A stretch of DNA of 64,000 nucleotides from Streptomyces sp. NBC_01294 (GTDB lineage Bacteria > Actinomycetota > Actinomycetes > Streptomycetales > Streptomycetaceae). Below are positions 55,918 through 64,000 of this stretch, one piece after another (within the stretch, counting starts at the first letter, position 1; every line of letters begins with the position of its first letter). Below the pieces are notes generated by a model. It searched no databases. It was given only the letters and a program-made list of their open reading frames with translations, and had not been told where the DNA came from. The translations under genes were made by a program, and so were the position numbers. The stretch covers positions 4,989,501-5,053,500 of the forward strand of contig NZ_CP108423.1 of assembly GCF_035917235.1 (NCBI RefSeq), read 5' to 3'.

Positions 55918-55958
55918 CCGGGGCGGTCGCCTCTCACCACAAGACCCGACCGCCCCGG
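55918..55958 (+). promoter_or_regulatory. Hairpin leader of the replication genes
   Basis: Perfect 12-bp stem CCGGGGCGGTCG / CGACCGCCCCGG with a 17-base loop carrying CCTCTCACCAC. The same CCTCTCACCAC loop motif and a following CCCTTCGC...CAGGAGA block occur at 48,678-48,740 before the first operon gene, so the two leaders share one design. Confidence 0.7.
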
Positions 55959-55995
55959 CTTCTCCGTCCCTTCGCAGAAACAGGAGACCCCCAGC

Positions 55996-56922
55996 ATGAC
56001 ACCAACCCCCAACCCCGCGCTGCTGCGCGCCGCCCTGGCCGCCGCGGAACGCGGCTGGCCCGTCTTCCCGCTCCGCCCCGGAGACAAGCGGCCCGCCGGA
56101 CACCCCGAACGCAACTGCCCCCGCACCGGCCGCTGCACGGACGGCCACCGCACCCCCGAACAGCGCGCCACCCTTGCTGCCGAGCAGATCAACGCCTGCT
56201 GGCAGGCGGCCCCTTACAACGTCGGCATCGCCACCGGCCCCGCCGGACTCCTGGTGGTGGATCTCGACATCCCGAAGGACGACGACGGACCCGCCCCCGC
56301 AGACTGGGCGGGGGCGACCGATGGCCTGGACGTGTTCGCCATGATCTGCGAGCGGGCCGGTGAGAGGCTGCCGACCGAGACGTTCACGGTGCGCACCCGC
56401 CGCGGCGGACAGCACCTGTACTTCACCGCCCCCGCCGAAAAGCAGCTACGTGGGAGCGCAGGACGCCTGGGGTGGAAGGTCGACACGCGCGCCTGGGGCG
56501 GGTACGTGGTCGCGGCCAGCAGCACCGTCGGCACCGGCTCGTACGACATCATTCACGACACGCCCCCGGCCCCCCTCCCCACGTGGCTCTGTGACCTCCT
56601 CACCACGCCACCCGCACCCGACCCGGTCCCCGTGGCCGTGCTCCGCGCCCGCATCGGGAAGGCAGACCGGTACGCGACAGCCGCCCTGAACGGCGAGGTC
56701 GCCAAGGTCGCGGCTGCTGTCACCGGAGCACAGAACACGACGCTCTACAACGCGGCGTACGCCCTCGGCCGCCTCATCGCCGTGGGGACCCTGACGGAGT
56801 CGGAGGTCACCGACGCGCTCACCGACGCCGCCCCGGAGGGGCTCGCGCCTTCCCGCATCGCGGCCAGCATCCGCGACGGCATCCACCGCAGTACCCGCAA
56901 CGCCATGGGAGGGGCGGCATGA
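55996..56922 (+). CDS. Bifunctional DNA primase/polymerase (RepPP-type) protein
   Basis: 308 residues. N-terminal prim-pol (AEP) domain (about 8-200): ALAAAERGWPVFPL, acidic pair LLVVDLDIPK, and GGQHLYFTAP. The C-terminal part (about 215-305) is a helical extension. In AICEs this protein drives replication of the excised circle together with the downstream helicase. CAGGAGAC precedes the ATG. Stop and next ATG overlap by 4 bp. Confidence 0.88.
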   Translation: MTPTPNPALLRAALAAAERGWPVFPLRPGDKRPAGHPERNCPRTGRCTDGHRTPEQRATLAAEQINACWQAAPYNVGIATGPAGLLVVDLDIPKDDDGPAPADWAGATDGLDVFAMICERAGERLPTETFTVRTRRGGQHLYFTAPAEKQLRGSAGRLGWKVDTRAWGGYVVAASSTVGTGSYDIIHDTPPAPLPTWLCDLLTTPPAPDPVPVAVLRARIGKADRYATAALNGEVAKVAAAVTGAQNTTLYNAAYALGRLIAVGTLTESEVTDALTDAAPEGLAPSRIAASIRDGIHRSTRNAMGGAA

Positions 56923-58469
56923 CCACACAGCCTGTGGACAGCTCGGAACTGTGGGCCGGATTCGAGGCTTTGGACGCTCAGCAGGCCGTCACCGCGCCGT
57001 GGGAAGACCCCATCCCGCTTACCGCCCGCCGCGAACTCCCCGCCTTCCCCACCGAGGTCTTCCCGGTCTGGCTCGGAGACTTCGTGCGCGGTGTGGCAGA
57101 GGAGACGCAGACGTCCGTGGATGCGGCCGCCTCTCTTGCCCTCGCGGTCTTGTCCACGGCCGCTGGGGGCCGCGCCGTGGTTCACGTCCGAGGTCGGTGG
57201 CGCGAGCCCGTCAACGTGTTCGTCGTCATGGCCTTGCCCCCGGGCAGCCGGAAATCGGCGGTGTTCGCCCTGATGACCAACCCGCTCTACAGGTGCGAGG
57301 CACTGCTTGTAGCAGCGTCAGCCGGAGCGATCATCGAAGCCGAGCTCACGGCGAAACTTGCCAAGGAGGTTGCCGACAACGCAGCCACGAAGGCAGCCCG
57401 CGCGGAGGCAGACAAGCGCGACCAGCTTGTAGCCGAGGCCATCGGCCTCGCGCAGGTCGCAGAGTCCATCGTCGTGCCCACCAAGCCCCGGCTCCTGGCC
57501 GACGACGCCACCCCCGAGGTCATCGCCTCGCTGCTGGCCGAACAGGGCGGCAGGCTCTCGGTCATGTCCGCCGAGGGCGGCATCTTCGACATCATCGCCG
57601 GACGCTATTCGGGCACCCCCAACATGGAAGTCTTCCTCAAGGGGCAGGCGGGCGACCGGCTGCGCGTCGACCGCCGGGGGCGCGAGGAGTTCATCGAATC
57701 CCCCGCTCTAACCATGGGGCAGACGGTGCAGCCCTCGGTTCTGGAAGACATCAGCCGCATCAAAGGAGCGGGGGACAGGGGACTGCTGGGGCGGTTTCTC
57801 TACTCCTTGCCCGAAGACCTCGTGGGCTACCGGGAAGTGCTCCCCGAGCCTCTCTCTGAGGACGTAGCCGATGCCTACGAGGAGCGCGTCACCGCGTTGA
57901 CCATGTCCCTCGCAGGCTGGACCGACCCGGCAGTACTCCAACTCACGCCCGAGGCGAACGAAGCGCTGGCCGCCTACGAGCGGCGACAGGAACCGCGGCT
58001 GCGCAAGCGCGGCGGAGACCTCGGCCACATCAGGAACTGGGCCGCGAAACTGGGCGGTGCCACTTGCCGCCTGGCAGGGCTGCTGCACCTGGCCGCCCAC
58101 ACCGAGAACGGGCACACCCAGCCCATCACCGCCGACACCATGCGCGATGCGGTCAAGCTCTCGGACTACTTCACCGGCCACGCCCTCGCCGTCTTTGACC
58201 TCATGGGCGCCGACCAGACCGCCCCCCGCGCTCACGCCGTGCTGGAGCTGCTGCGCACCCAGAAGTGGAGCGAGGTCAGCAAGCGCGACCTCATGGTGAA
58301 GCTCTCCCGCTCGGAGTTCCCCACGGTCGCCGATCTGGACCCCGCGCTGGACCTGTTGGAAGACCACGGCTACGTCCGCTTTCAGCCCGCCCAGCGCACC
58401 GGCGGGCGCGGCCGGCCGCCGTCCCCGCGCTACCTCATCCACCCCCAGCTGAGCGAACCCACCATCTGA
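56919..58469 (+). CDS. DUF3987 helicase-like replication protein
   Basis: 516 residues, DUF3987 family. The P-loop is PPGSRKSAVF (about 110-119), with Arg where Gly is usual; the Asp/Glu strand is LSVMSAEGGIF. The C-terminal 90 residues look like a winged helix (LLRTQKWSEVSKRDLMVKLS). Paired with a prim-pol gene it forms the primase-helicase unit of this AICE class. Translationally coupled to the prim-pol. Confidence 0.82.
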   Translation: MTTQPVDSSELWAGFEALDAQQAVTAPWEDPIPLTARRELPAFPTEVFPVWLGDFVRGVAEETQTSVDAAASLALAVLSTAAGGRAVVHVRGRWREPVNVFVVMALPPGSRKSAVFALMTNPLYRCEALLVAASAGAIIEAELTAKLAKEVADNAATKAARAEADKRDQLVAEAIGLAQVAESIVVPTKPRLLADDATPEVIASLLAEQGGRLSVMSAEGGIFDIIAGRYSGTPNMEVFLKGQAGDRLRVDRRGREEFIESPALTMGQTVQPSVLEDISRIKGAGDRGLLGRFLYSLPEDLVGYREVLPEPLSEDVADAYEERVTALTMSLAGWTDPAVLQLTPEANEALAAYERRQEPRLRKRGGDLGHIRNWAAKLGGATCRLAGLLHLAAHTENGHTQPITADTMRDAVKLSDYFTGHALAVFDLMGADQTAPRAHAVLELLRTQKWSEVSKRDLMVKLSRSEFPTVADLDPALDLLEDHGYVRFQPAQRTGGRGRPPSPRYLIHPQLSEPTI

Positions 58470-58475
58470 CCCCCG

Positions 58476-58729
58476 CCACAGAAACCACAGAATCACAGAA
58501 ATAGCCCTACCCGGCCCCTGGCCTGCGCGAATGTCCTCAAGGAGGGCTCCCGGGCGGCTGCCACAGAAACCCGCAGAAGAGCCACACAAATACGAGCCCA
58601 CCCCGGCCCGCCTATTTCTGTGGGACTTCCCGCCCTTTCTGTGGCAGCCCACCCACCGGTCCCCACCCCGCCGTTCCCGCAGGTCAGCGGCCCCACCCCG
58701 GGTTTCTGTGTATTTCGTGGTTTCTGTGG
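58476..58729. repeat. Iteron array: CCACAGAAA direct and inverted copies
   Basis: Left set: CCACAGAAA at 58,476 and 58,561, close variants at 58,485, 58,493, 58,571 and 58,582. Right set inverted: TTTCTGTGG at 58,615, 58,636 and 58,721, with variants at 58,703 and 58,713. The array is symmetrical around about 58,600 and fills the gap before xis. Likely replication origin iterons or Xis/Int arm sites. Confidence 0.8.
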
Positions 58730-58750
58730 CGGCCCGCCAAGGAGCGAGCC

Positions 58751-58987
58751 ATGCACGACACCCATGTCGCCGCGTCCCACGCGGCAGATTCAACGCTGGT
58801 GCTGCTGACCGTCGAGGAAGCCGCCCGGCGACTTTCCATCGGCCGGACCACGTGCTTTCACCTCATCGGCTCCGGACAGCTGGAGTCCGTGCCCATCGGC
58901 AGGCTTCGCCGCGTGCCGGCGGAAGCCGTGAACGACTTCCTCGCACGGCTCCGCGAAGCGCACCGCCCTACCTCCACCGCTGCCTGA
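58751..58987 (+). CDS. xis: Excisionase (MerR-type HTH)
   Basis: 78-residue DNA-binding protein: LLTVEEAARRLSIGRTTCFHLIGSGQLESVPIGRLRRVPAEAVNDFL, the helix-turn-helix excisionase form. It directs the integrase towards excision. AAGGAG precedes the ATG; int follows after 11 bp. Confidence 0.92.
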   Translation: MHDTHVAASHAADSTLVLLTVEEAARRLSIGRTTCFHLIGSGQLESVPIGRLRRVPAEAVNDFLARLREAHRPTSTAA

Positions 58988-58998
58988 AGGGGCTGCCC

Positions 58999-60273
58999 AT
59001 GACAGAGAACAAGCGGACCCGCCAGCCCAACGGCCGCAGCTCCATCTATCTCGGGAAGGACGGAAAGTGGCACGGCCGCGTCACGGTCGGCGTGCGCGAC
59101 GACGGCTCACCTGACCGGCGCCACGTCGAGCGCAAGACCCGTGCCGAAGTCACGACCGCCGTACGGAAACTGGAGAAGGAGCGAGAGGCTAAGGCGGTGC
59201 GGAAGCCGGGCAAGGCCATGACGGTCAAGGCCTGGCTGACGCACTGGATCGAGAACGTCGCCCCGCTCGGGGTCAACGACAACACGATGGTCGGGTACGG
59301 AGTCGCCGTGCGAAAGCACCTCATCCCCGGCCTGGGAGCTCACCGTCTCGACAGGCTCACGCCCGAGCACATCGAGATCTTCTACGCGAAGATGCAGGCC
59401 AACGGCAGCAAGCCCGCGACTGCCCATCAGGTGCACCGCACCTTCCGCACCGCCCTCAATGAGGCCGTACGCCGCGGGCATCTCGGCAAGAACCCGGTCC
59501 AGTTGGCCAAGGCGCCGAAGACGGGCGACTACGAGGCGGAGCCCTACACCGTTAAAGAGGTACAGCGGCTGCTGGAGGCCTCTGGTCGGCAGCGGAATTC
59601 TGCGCGCTGGGCCGTCGCGCTCGCCCTCGGGCTGCGTCAGGGGGAGGTGCTGGCCCTGAAGTGGGATGACGTAGATCTTGAGGGTGGGTTCCTTGTGGTC
59701 CGCCGTAGTCGCCACCGCCCGCAGTACGCGCACGGGTGCAGCGCCCCCTGCGGCCGGAAGGCCGGGTACTGCCCGGAGAAGCGGCGCAGCAACCCGGAGA
59801 CCTCCGTCACCAAGTCGCGTGCCGGTCGCCGCGCGGTCGGTCTCCCGGAACAGCTCGTTGACCTACTGCGAGCCCACCGCGAGGCCCAGGACGCGGAGCG
59901 ACAGGCAGTTGGGAAGCGCTGGGTAGAAGGGGAGTGGGTGTTCCCCGACGAGCACGGGCGCAGCCCCTCGCACCGAAGGGACTGGGCGGAGTGGAAGGCC
60001 CTGCTCGTGGAAGCGAAGGTTCGTGACGGACGGCTCCACGACGCACGGCACACTGCGGCCACGGTGCTGCTCATCCTCGGAGTGCCCGAGCGGGCCGTGA
60101 TGGGCCTCATGGGATGGTCGACCACGGCCATGGCCGCGCGGTATCAGCACATGGTCGACGCAGTGCGGACCGACGTGGCGAGGCAGGTCGACGGACTGAT
60201 CTGGAAGACCGAGACGGACCGGCCGGATGAGGACGACGACGGTGCGGCCGGCGTGCTCGTACCGGCCAACTGA
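58999..60273 (+). CDS. int: Tyrosine site-specific integrase
   Basis: 424-residue phage-type integrase. N-terminal AP2-like arm-binding part (SIYLGKDGKWHGRVTVG), core-binding domain (about 75-165) and catalytic domain with Arg213 (LGLRQGE), His347-x2-Arg350 (LHDARHTAA) and Tyr382 (ARYQHM). A Cys-rich loop (HGCSAPCGRKAGYCPEK) is inserted in the catalytic domain, as in many AICE integrases. Recombines at the tRNA-Cys att core 80 bp downstream. Confidence 0.95.
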   Translation: MTENKRTRQPNGRSSIYLGKDGKWHGRVTVGVRDDGSPDRRHVERKTRAEVTTAVRKLEKEREAKAVRKPGKAMTVKAWLTHWIENVAPLGVNDNTMVGYGVAVRKHLIPGLGAHRLDRLTPEHIEIFYAKMQANGSKPATAHQVHRTFRTALNEAVRRGHLGKNPVQLAKAPKTGDYEAEPYTVKEVQRLLEASGRQRNSARWAVALALGLRQGEVLALKWDDVDLEGGFLVVRRSRHRPQYAHGCSAPCGRKAGYCPEKRRSNPETSVTKSRAGRRAVGLPEQLVDLLRAHREAQDAERQAVGKRWVEGEWVFPDEHGRSPSHRRDWAEWKALLVEAKVRDGRLHDARHTAATVLLILGVPERAVMGLMGWSTTAMAARYQHMVDAVRTDVARQVDGLIWKTETDRPDEDDDGAAGVLVPAN

Positions 60274-60290
60274 GACGGGAACTGAGACGA
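60268..60290. promoter_or_regulatory. Putative integrase arm-binding repeats (right end)
   Basis: AACTGAGACGGGAACTGAGACGA-type pair overlapping the int stop codon, matching the paired repeats at 41,446 and 43,641. Confidence 0.5.
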
Positions 60291-60300
60291 ACAGCCGAAT

Positions 60301-60328
60301 GGGCGGCACCCCGGGTGGGGTGCCGCCC
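60301..60328 (+). terminator. int terminator
   Basis: Stem GGGCGGCACCCC / GGGGTGCCGCCC, 4-base loop, then ATTTGTTTT. Confidence 0.88.
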
Positions 60329-60354
60329 ATTTGTTTTGGCTGGTCGGGCCATTA

Positions 60355-60397
60355 GAAGCCGTGACCGGAATCGAACCGGCGTAACTCGCTTTGCAGG
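60355..60397. repeat. attR: 43-bp repeat inside tRNA-Cys
   Basis: Identical to 41,292-41,334; forms the 3' half of the intact tRNA gene. Confidence 0.93.
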
Positions 60398-60427
60398 CGA
60401 GTCCCTCAACCACTCGGGCACACGGCT
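60356..60427 (-). tRNA. tRNA-Cys (GCA)
   Basis: 72 nt with a perfect 7-bp acceptor stem AGCCGTG / CACGGCT, T-arm GCCGGTTCGATTCCGGT, anticodon loop CTGCAAA (GCA at 60,394-60,392) and U73, the cysteine identity base. CCA is not encoded. It is the target of the AICE, which restores its 3' half. Confidence 0.9.
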
Positions 60428-60609
60428 GTGAGGTGGTGATGTCCATGACCGTACGGGGGGTCCCCGGGGCGGGGAAGGGCTTCGGGGGCGCCGCAATGTG
60501 ACTGCCATGCCGCGTTCACACGGGACCGTGGGACTAGGTCTCGGGGACCAGGGCGGGATCCGTCGAATTGACAGGGTCACAGAGCGGGTACGCACCTTAC
60601 TCTGGGGCG

Positions 60610-62073
60610 ATGAGCGCCCTAGAACCCCGTGTGCCCCAGAGAACCGCGCCGGTCCCGCCCCTGCCGCAGGACGGGATCCTGGGGCCCGCGTACCGGACGA
60701 TCAGCATCGGGATCATCTCCGTCGTCTTCCTGATCGCCTTCGAGGCCACCGCCGTGGGCACGGCCATGCCCGTCGCCGCGCGGGAGCTGGACGGGATCGG
60801 GCTCTACGCGTTCGCCTTCTCCGCCTACTTCACGACCAGCCTCTTCGGCATGGTCCTGGCCGGGCAGTGGGCGGACCGGCAGGGGCCGCTGCGGCCGCTG
60901 GCCGTCGGCATCGCCTCGTTCGCCTCGGGGCTCGTCGTCTCCGGGACCGCCGGGGCCATGTGGGTGTTCGTCCTGGGCCGGGCCGTGCAGGGCTTCGGCG
61001 GCGGGCTGGTCATCGTCGCCCTGTACGTGGTGGTCAGCCGGGCCTACGAGGAGCGCGTGCGCCCCGCCATCATGGCCGCCTTCGCCGCGTGCTGGGTGGT
61101 CCCCTCGATCGTCGGCCCGCTGGCCTCGGGCACGGTCACCGAGCACCTCGGCTGGCGGTGGGTGTTCCTCGGGATACCGGCGCTCGTCGTCGTACCGCTG
61201 ATCGTGGCCCTGCCCGCGATACGGCGGACCGCGTCCGGGCCCGTCGACCCCGACGCGCCGCCCGCGGCCTTCGACCGGCGCCGGATCCGGCTGGCCCTCG
61301 GCATCTCGGCGGGCGCGGGTCTCCTCCAGTACGCCGCCCAGGACCTGCGGTGGCTGTCGCTGGCACCGGGCATCGCCGGCGCGGCCCTGCTGGTGCCCGC
61401 CGTGCTCGGGCTGCTGCCGCGCGGGACCTACCGGGCGCGGCGCGGACTGCCGTCCGTGGTGCTGTTGCGCGGGGTGGCCGCGGGTTCCTTCATCGCGGCG
61501 GAGAGCTTCGTACCGCTGATGCTGGTCACCCAGCGGGGGCTGAGCCCGACGATGGCCGGGTTCTCCCTCGCGCTCGGCGGGGTGACCTGGGCGGGCGGCT
61601 CGTGGGTGCAGTCGAAGGGGCGGATGGCCCCGTACCGGGAACGGCTCATGGTGACCGGCATGGTGCTGGTGGCGCTCGCCATCGCCGCGGCCCCCGCCGT
61701 GCTGATCGAGTCCGTGCCGGTGTGGACGCTGGCGCTGGCCTGGGCGGTCGGCTGCCTCGGCATGGGGCTGGTGATCGGCTCGACGAGCGTGCTGCTGCTG
61801 AAGCTGTCGGCGCCGGAGGAGGCGGGCTCGAACTCCGCCTCGCTGCAGATCTCGGACGCGCTGGCGAACGTGGTGCTGCTGGCCGGCGGGGGCGCCGCCT
61901 TCGCCGCACTGGGGGGCGGCGCGGTGGGCGCCGCGCACGCCGTCACCGCCGGGGGCACGGCCTCGCACCCCGCCGCGTTCGTCGTGGTGTTCCTGCCGAT
62001 GGCGTGCGTGGCGCTGGTGGGGGCCTGGGTCGCGACCCGGCTGGAGCCCGTCCCAGCGCCTGCCGCAATGTAG
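60610..62073 (+). CDS. MFS transporter (DHA2-like exporter)
   Basis: 487 residues with about 12-14 transmembrane helices. Motif A is GQWADRQGPLRPL, and GRAVQGFGGGLVIVALYVVV plus CWVVPSIVGPLASGTV resemble motif C of drug exporters. Substrate unknown. ATG 60610 preferred by alignment over an upstream ATG at 60,568. Confidence 0.85.
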   Translation: MSALEPRVPQRTAPVPPLPQDGILGPAYRTISIGIISVVFLIAFEATAVGTAMPVAARELDGIGLYAFAFSAYFTTSLFGMVLAGQWADRQGPLRPLAVGIASFASGLVVSGTAGAMWVFVLGRAVQGFGGGLVIVALYVVVSRAYEERVRPAIMAAFAACWVVPSIVGPLASGTVTEHLGWRWVFLGIPALVVVPLIVALPAIRRTASGPVDPDAPPAAFDRRRIRLALGISAGAGLLQYAAQDLRWLSLAPGIAGAALLVPAVLGLLPRGTYRARRGLPSVVLLRGVAAGSFIAAESFVPLMLVTQRGLSPTMAGFSLALGGVTWAGGSWVQSKGRMAPYRERLMVTGMVLVALAIAAAPAVLIESVPVWTLALAWAVGCLGMGLVIGSTSVLLLKLSAPEEAGSNSASLQISDALANVVLLAGGGAAFAALGGGAVGAAHAVTAGGTASHPAAFVVVFLPMACVALVGAWVATRLEPVPAPAAM

Positions 62074-62101
62074 TACCACGGTGGCCCCACCCTGGTGGTA
62101 C
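62073..62101. promoter_or_regulatory. Candidate operator of the Doc toxin-antitoxin operon
   Basis: Inverted repeat GTACCAC (62,073-62,079) and GTGGTAC (62,095-62,101), just upstream of the antitoxin ATG. Antitoxins of this type usually autoregulate at such palindromes. Confidence 0.55.
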
Positions 62102-62110
62102 CGTTTTGGT

Positions 62111-62314
62111 ATGGCGATGAACCTGCGTCTCCGTGACGACCAGCAAGAGGCCCTCAAGATCCGCGCTGAGGAGGAGGGCCGCAGTATGCACGCCATAGTG
62201 CTTCAGGCGATCGACCGCTATCTCGACCAGGAGGCGGATCGCGAGACGGTCCGCCGGCTGGGCGAGAAATACGCCAAGGGTCACGCCGACCTGCTGCGCC
62301 GCCTGGGGGAGTGA
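62111..62314 (+). CDS. Ribbon-helix-helix antitoxin
   Basis: 67-residue Arc/CopG-type protein (MAMNLRLRDDQQEALKIRAE) with a helical C-terminal toxin-binding tail. Directly followed by the Doc toxin gene with no gap. ATG 62111 is taken; an in-frame ATG 30 bp upstream adds residues without homology. Confidence 0.85.
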   Translation: MAMNLRLRDDQQEALKIRAEEEGRSMHAIVLQAIDRYLDQEADRETVRRLGEKYAKGHADLLRRLGE

Positions 62315-62698
62315 GTGAAGTACCTGACCGTCCAGGAAGCCCTGGACCTGGCTGAGCTCGCCATGGCGGGACAGCAGGTCGCGGTCCGCGACCTGGGCCT
62401 GCTCAGCTCCGCCGTGCACCGGCCGCAGTCGCAGATGTTCGGGGTCGAGGCGTACACGGACCTGTTCGAGAAGGCGGGCGCACTGCTCCAGTCGCTCGCC
62501 GTCAATCACCCCTTGGTCGACGGCAACAAGCGCATGGCGTGGATGTGCACCGTCGTGTTCCTCGACTTCAACGGGACCGACATGATCGACGTCGACCAGG
62601 ACGAGTCGTACAAGCTGGTGATCGAAGTGGCGACCGGCAGCCTCGAGGACGTGGCGCAGATCGCGCGCCGGCTCCGGTCGCTGCACGAAGCGATGTGA
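62315..62698 (+). CDS. doc: Doc-family (Fic fold) toxin
   Basis: 127 residues. Fic motif HPLVDGNKRMAW (His65) matches the Doc form HxFxDGNKR, in which the toxin phosphorylates EF-Tu and stops translation. GTG start directly after the antitoxin stop (TGAGTG). Neutralised by the upstream RHH protein. Intact motif, so probably active. Confidence 0.9.
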   Translation: MKYLTVQEALDLAELAMAGQQVAVRDLGLLSSAVHRPQSQMFGVEAYTDLFEKAGALLQSLAVNHPLVDGNKRMAWMCTVVFLDFNGTDMIDVDQDESYKLVIEVATGSLEDVAQIARRLRSLHEAM

Positions 62699-62834
62699 CG
62701 CTCGCCGCACCCGCCGAGGTCACGGGCCTGTCCCTCCGCGAGGGGCGGGCCCGTCCCGGTAGGGTGGCCCGGTTGTCCTACGTACGACTGCCTGCCACCC
62801 GTACCAGATACACCGAGAGCACGAACCGGAGACC

Positions 62835-64000
62835 GTGACTACTACCGCCTCCCACCACCTCTCACCCGCCTTCCCCGGCCGTGCCCCCTGGGGTACCGCC
62901 AGTGCGCTGCGCGCCTGGCAGCAGGGGGCGCTGGACCGCTACATCCAGACCCAGCCGCGGGACTTCCTCGCGGTCGCGACGCCCGGCGCAGGCAAGACCA
63001 CCTTCGCGCTGACCCTCGCCTCCTGGCTGCTGCACCACCACGTCGTCCAGCAGGTGACCGTGGTCGCGCCGACCGAACACCTCAAGAAGCAGTGGGCGGA
63101 GGCGGCGGCGAGGATAGGCATCCGACTCGACCCCGAGTACTCCGCCGGACCGCTCAGCAAGGACTACCACGGGGTCGCCGTCACCTACGCCGGTGTCGGC
63201 GTGCGGCCGATGCTGCACCGCAACCGCTGCGAGCAGCGCAAGACCCTGGTGATCCTCGACGAGATCCACCACGCCGGCGACTCGAAGTCCTGGGGCGAGG
63301 CCTGCCAGGAGGCCTTCGACCCGGCGACCCGGCGCCTGGCCCTGACCGGCACGCCCTTCCGGTCCGACACCAACCCCATCCCCTTCGTCACCTACGAAGA
63401 GGGCAACGACGGCATCCGGCGGTCGTCCGCCGACTACACCTACGGCTACGGCAACGCGCTCGGCGACGGCGTCGTCCGGCCTGTCATCTTCCTCTCCTAC
63501 AGCGGCAACATGCGCTGGCGGACCAAGGCCGGCGACGAGATCGCCGCCCGGCTCGGCGAGCCGATGACCAAGGACGCCATCTCGCAGGCCTGGCGCACGG
63601 CGCTGGACCCGCGCGGCGACTGGATGCCGAACGTGCTGCGCGCCGCCGACCAGCGGCTGACGGAGGTCAGGAAGGGCATCCCGGACGCGGGCGGCCTCGT
63701 CATCGCCGCCGACCAGGACTCGGCGCGCGCCTACGCCAAGCTGCTGCGGGAGATCACCGGCAGCAAGGCGACCGTGGTGCTCTCCGACGACACCGGCGCC
63801 TCGAAGCGGATCGACGAGTTCAGCGCGGACGGCAGCCGCTGGATGGTCGCGGTCCGCATGGTGTCCGAGGGCGTCGACGTGCCGCGCCTCGCGGTCGGCG
63901 TGTACGCGACGACGATCTCCACCCCGCTGTTCTTCGCCCAGGCCGTCGGGCGCTTCGTGCGTTCGCGCCGGCGCGGCGAGACGGCCTCCGTGTTCCTTCC
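62835..64000 (+). CDS. DEAD/DEAH-box helicase (partial, runs off the right edge)
   Basis: First 388 codons of a superfamily 2 helicase. Walker A ATPGAGKTTFAL, motif Ia VVAPTEHLKKQW, DEIHH in place of DEAD, motif III LTGTPFRSD, and motifs V-VI VRMVSEGVDVPRLAVGVYAT ... QAVGRFVR. GTG 62835 has GGAG upstream. Role probably in RNA or DNA unwinding; the C-terminal domains are not in view. Confidence 0.88.
   Translation, partial: MTTTASHHLSPAFPGRAPWGTASALRAWQQGALDRYIQTQPRDFLAVATPGAGKTTFALTLASWLLHHHVVQQVTVVAPTEHLKKQWAEAAARIGIRLDPEYSAGPLSKDYHGVAVTYAGVGVRPMLHRNRCEQRKTLVILDEIHHAGDSKSWGEACQEAFDPATRRLALTGTPFRSDTNPIPFVTYEEGNDGIRRSSADYTYGYGNALGDGVVRPVIFLSYSGNMRWRTKAGDEIAARLGEPMTKDAISQAWRTALDPRGDWMPNVLRAADQRLTEVRKGIPDAGGLVIAADQDSARAYAKLLREITGSKATVVLSDDTGASKRIDEFSADGSRWMVAVRMVSEGVDVPRLAVGVYATTISTPLFFAQAVGRFVRSRRRGETASVFL

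Overview
This window is a high-GC actinobacterial chromosome, almost certainly Streptomyces. The codon use is GC-rich in the third position, GTG and TTG starts are common, and a TTA (bldA-type) codon is present. The gene order prfB, zinc-ribbon gene, ftsE, ftsX, S41 protease, smpB, ssrA, then narK, nnaR, helD-like helicase, malic enzyme, hup, murA, yqgE, matches the S. coelicolor SCO2974 to SCO2947 neighbourhood as I remember it. No database search was possible, so family names rest on motifs and recalled synteny.

Layout. 1-3.8 kb: start of an FtsK/SpoIIIE-type gene on the minus strand, then two Ser/Thr protein kinases (pkaA/pkaB-like). 4-11 kb: a 2-oxoglutarate oxygenase preceded by a cysteine-type leader peptide, then prfB, ftsEX, an S41 lipoprotein protease with a TTA codon, smpB and tmRNA. 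11-14 kb: an orphan YefM antitoxin whose YoeB toxin has been cut down to a few codons, a secreted collagen-like protein and an MFS exporter. 14-19 kb: a LysR regulator, narK, the HemD-like regulator nnaR, an acetyltransferase and a CGNR regulator. 19-29 kb: HelD-like helicase, a possible small RNA, malic enzyme, HU, MurA, YqgE, DUF3039, GH20 hexosaminidase. 29-34.5 kb: a three-subunit molybdenum hydroxylase with an unusual small subunit and a degenerate active site. 34.6-41.2 kb: a type VII (ESX)-like substrate, mycosin and lipoprotein locus without a secretion ATPase in view.

41,292-60,397 is an integrated actinomycete integrative and conjugative element (AICE) inserted in the 3' half of a tRNA-Cys gene. 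It is bounded by 43-bp perfect direct repeats. Its plus-strand core runs from 48.7 to 60.3 kb: small proteins, a GGDEF protein, SpdB-like membrane proteins, a TraB-type FtsK DNA pump, a primase-polymerase, a DUF3987 helicase, xis and int. Upstream lie a short GntR regulator, three CCTAGG operators, an rrn-like boxA motif and several hairpins. Its left end (41.3-47.5 kb) carries cargo: a cytoplasmic trypsin-like protease, a TPR remnant, a lipoprotein, a HEPN-motif protein, an HTH-SUMF1 protein and a class IV aminotransferase. A second, decayed copy of the attachment-site arm lies inside the element at 43.5 kb with the same spacing as the outer one, so the element looks composite.

60.5-64 kb returns to the chromosome: an MFS transporter, an RHH-antitoxin/Doc-toxin pair and the start of a DEAD/DEAH helicase. 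The best candidates for something new are the AICE cargo (protease, HEPN, HTH-SUMF1 set), the boxA/hairpin leader of the transfer operon, the iteron array at 58.5 kb and the ESX-like locus.
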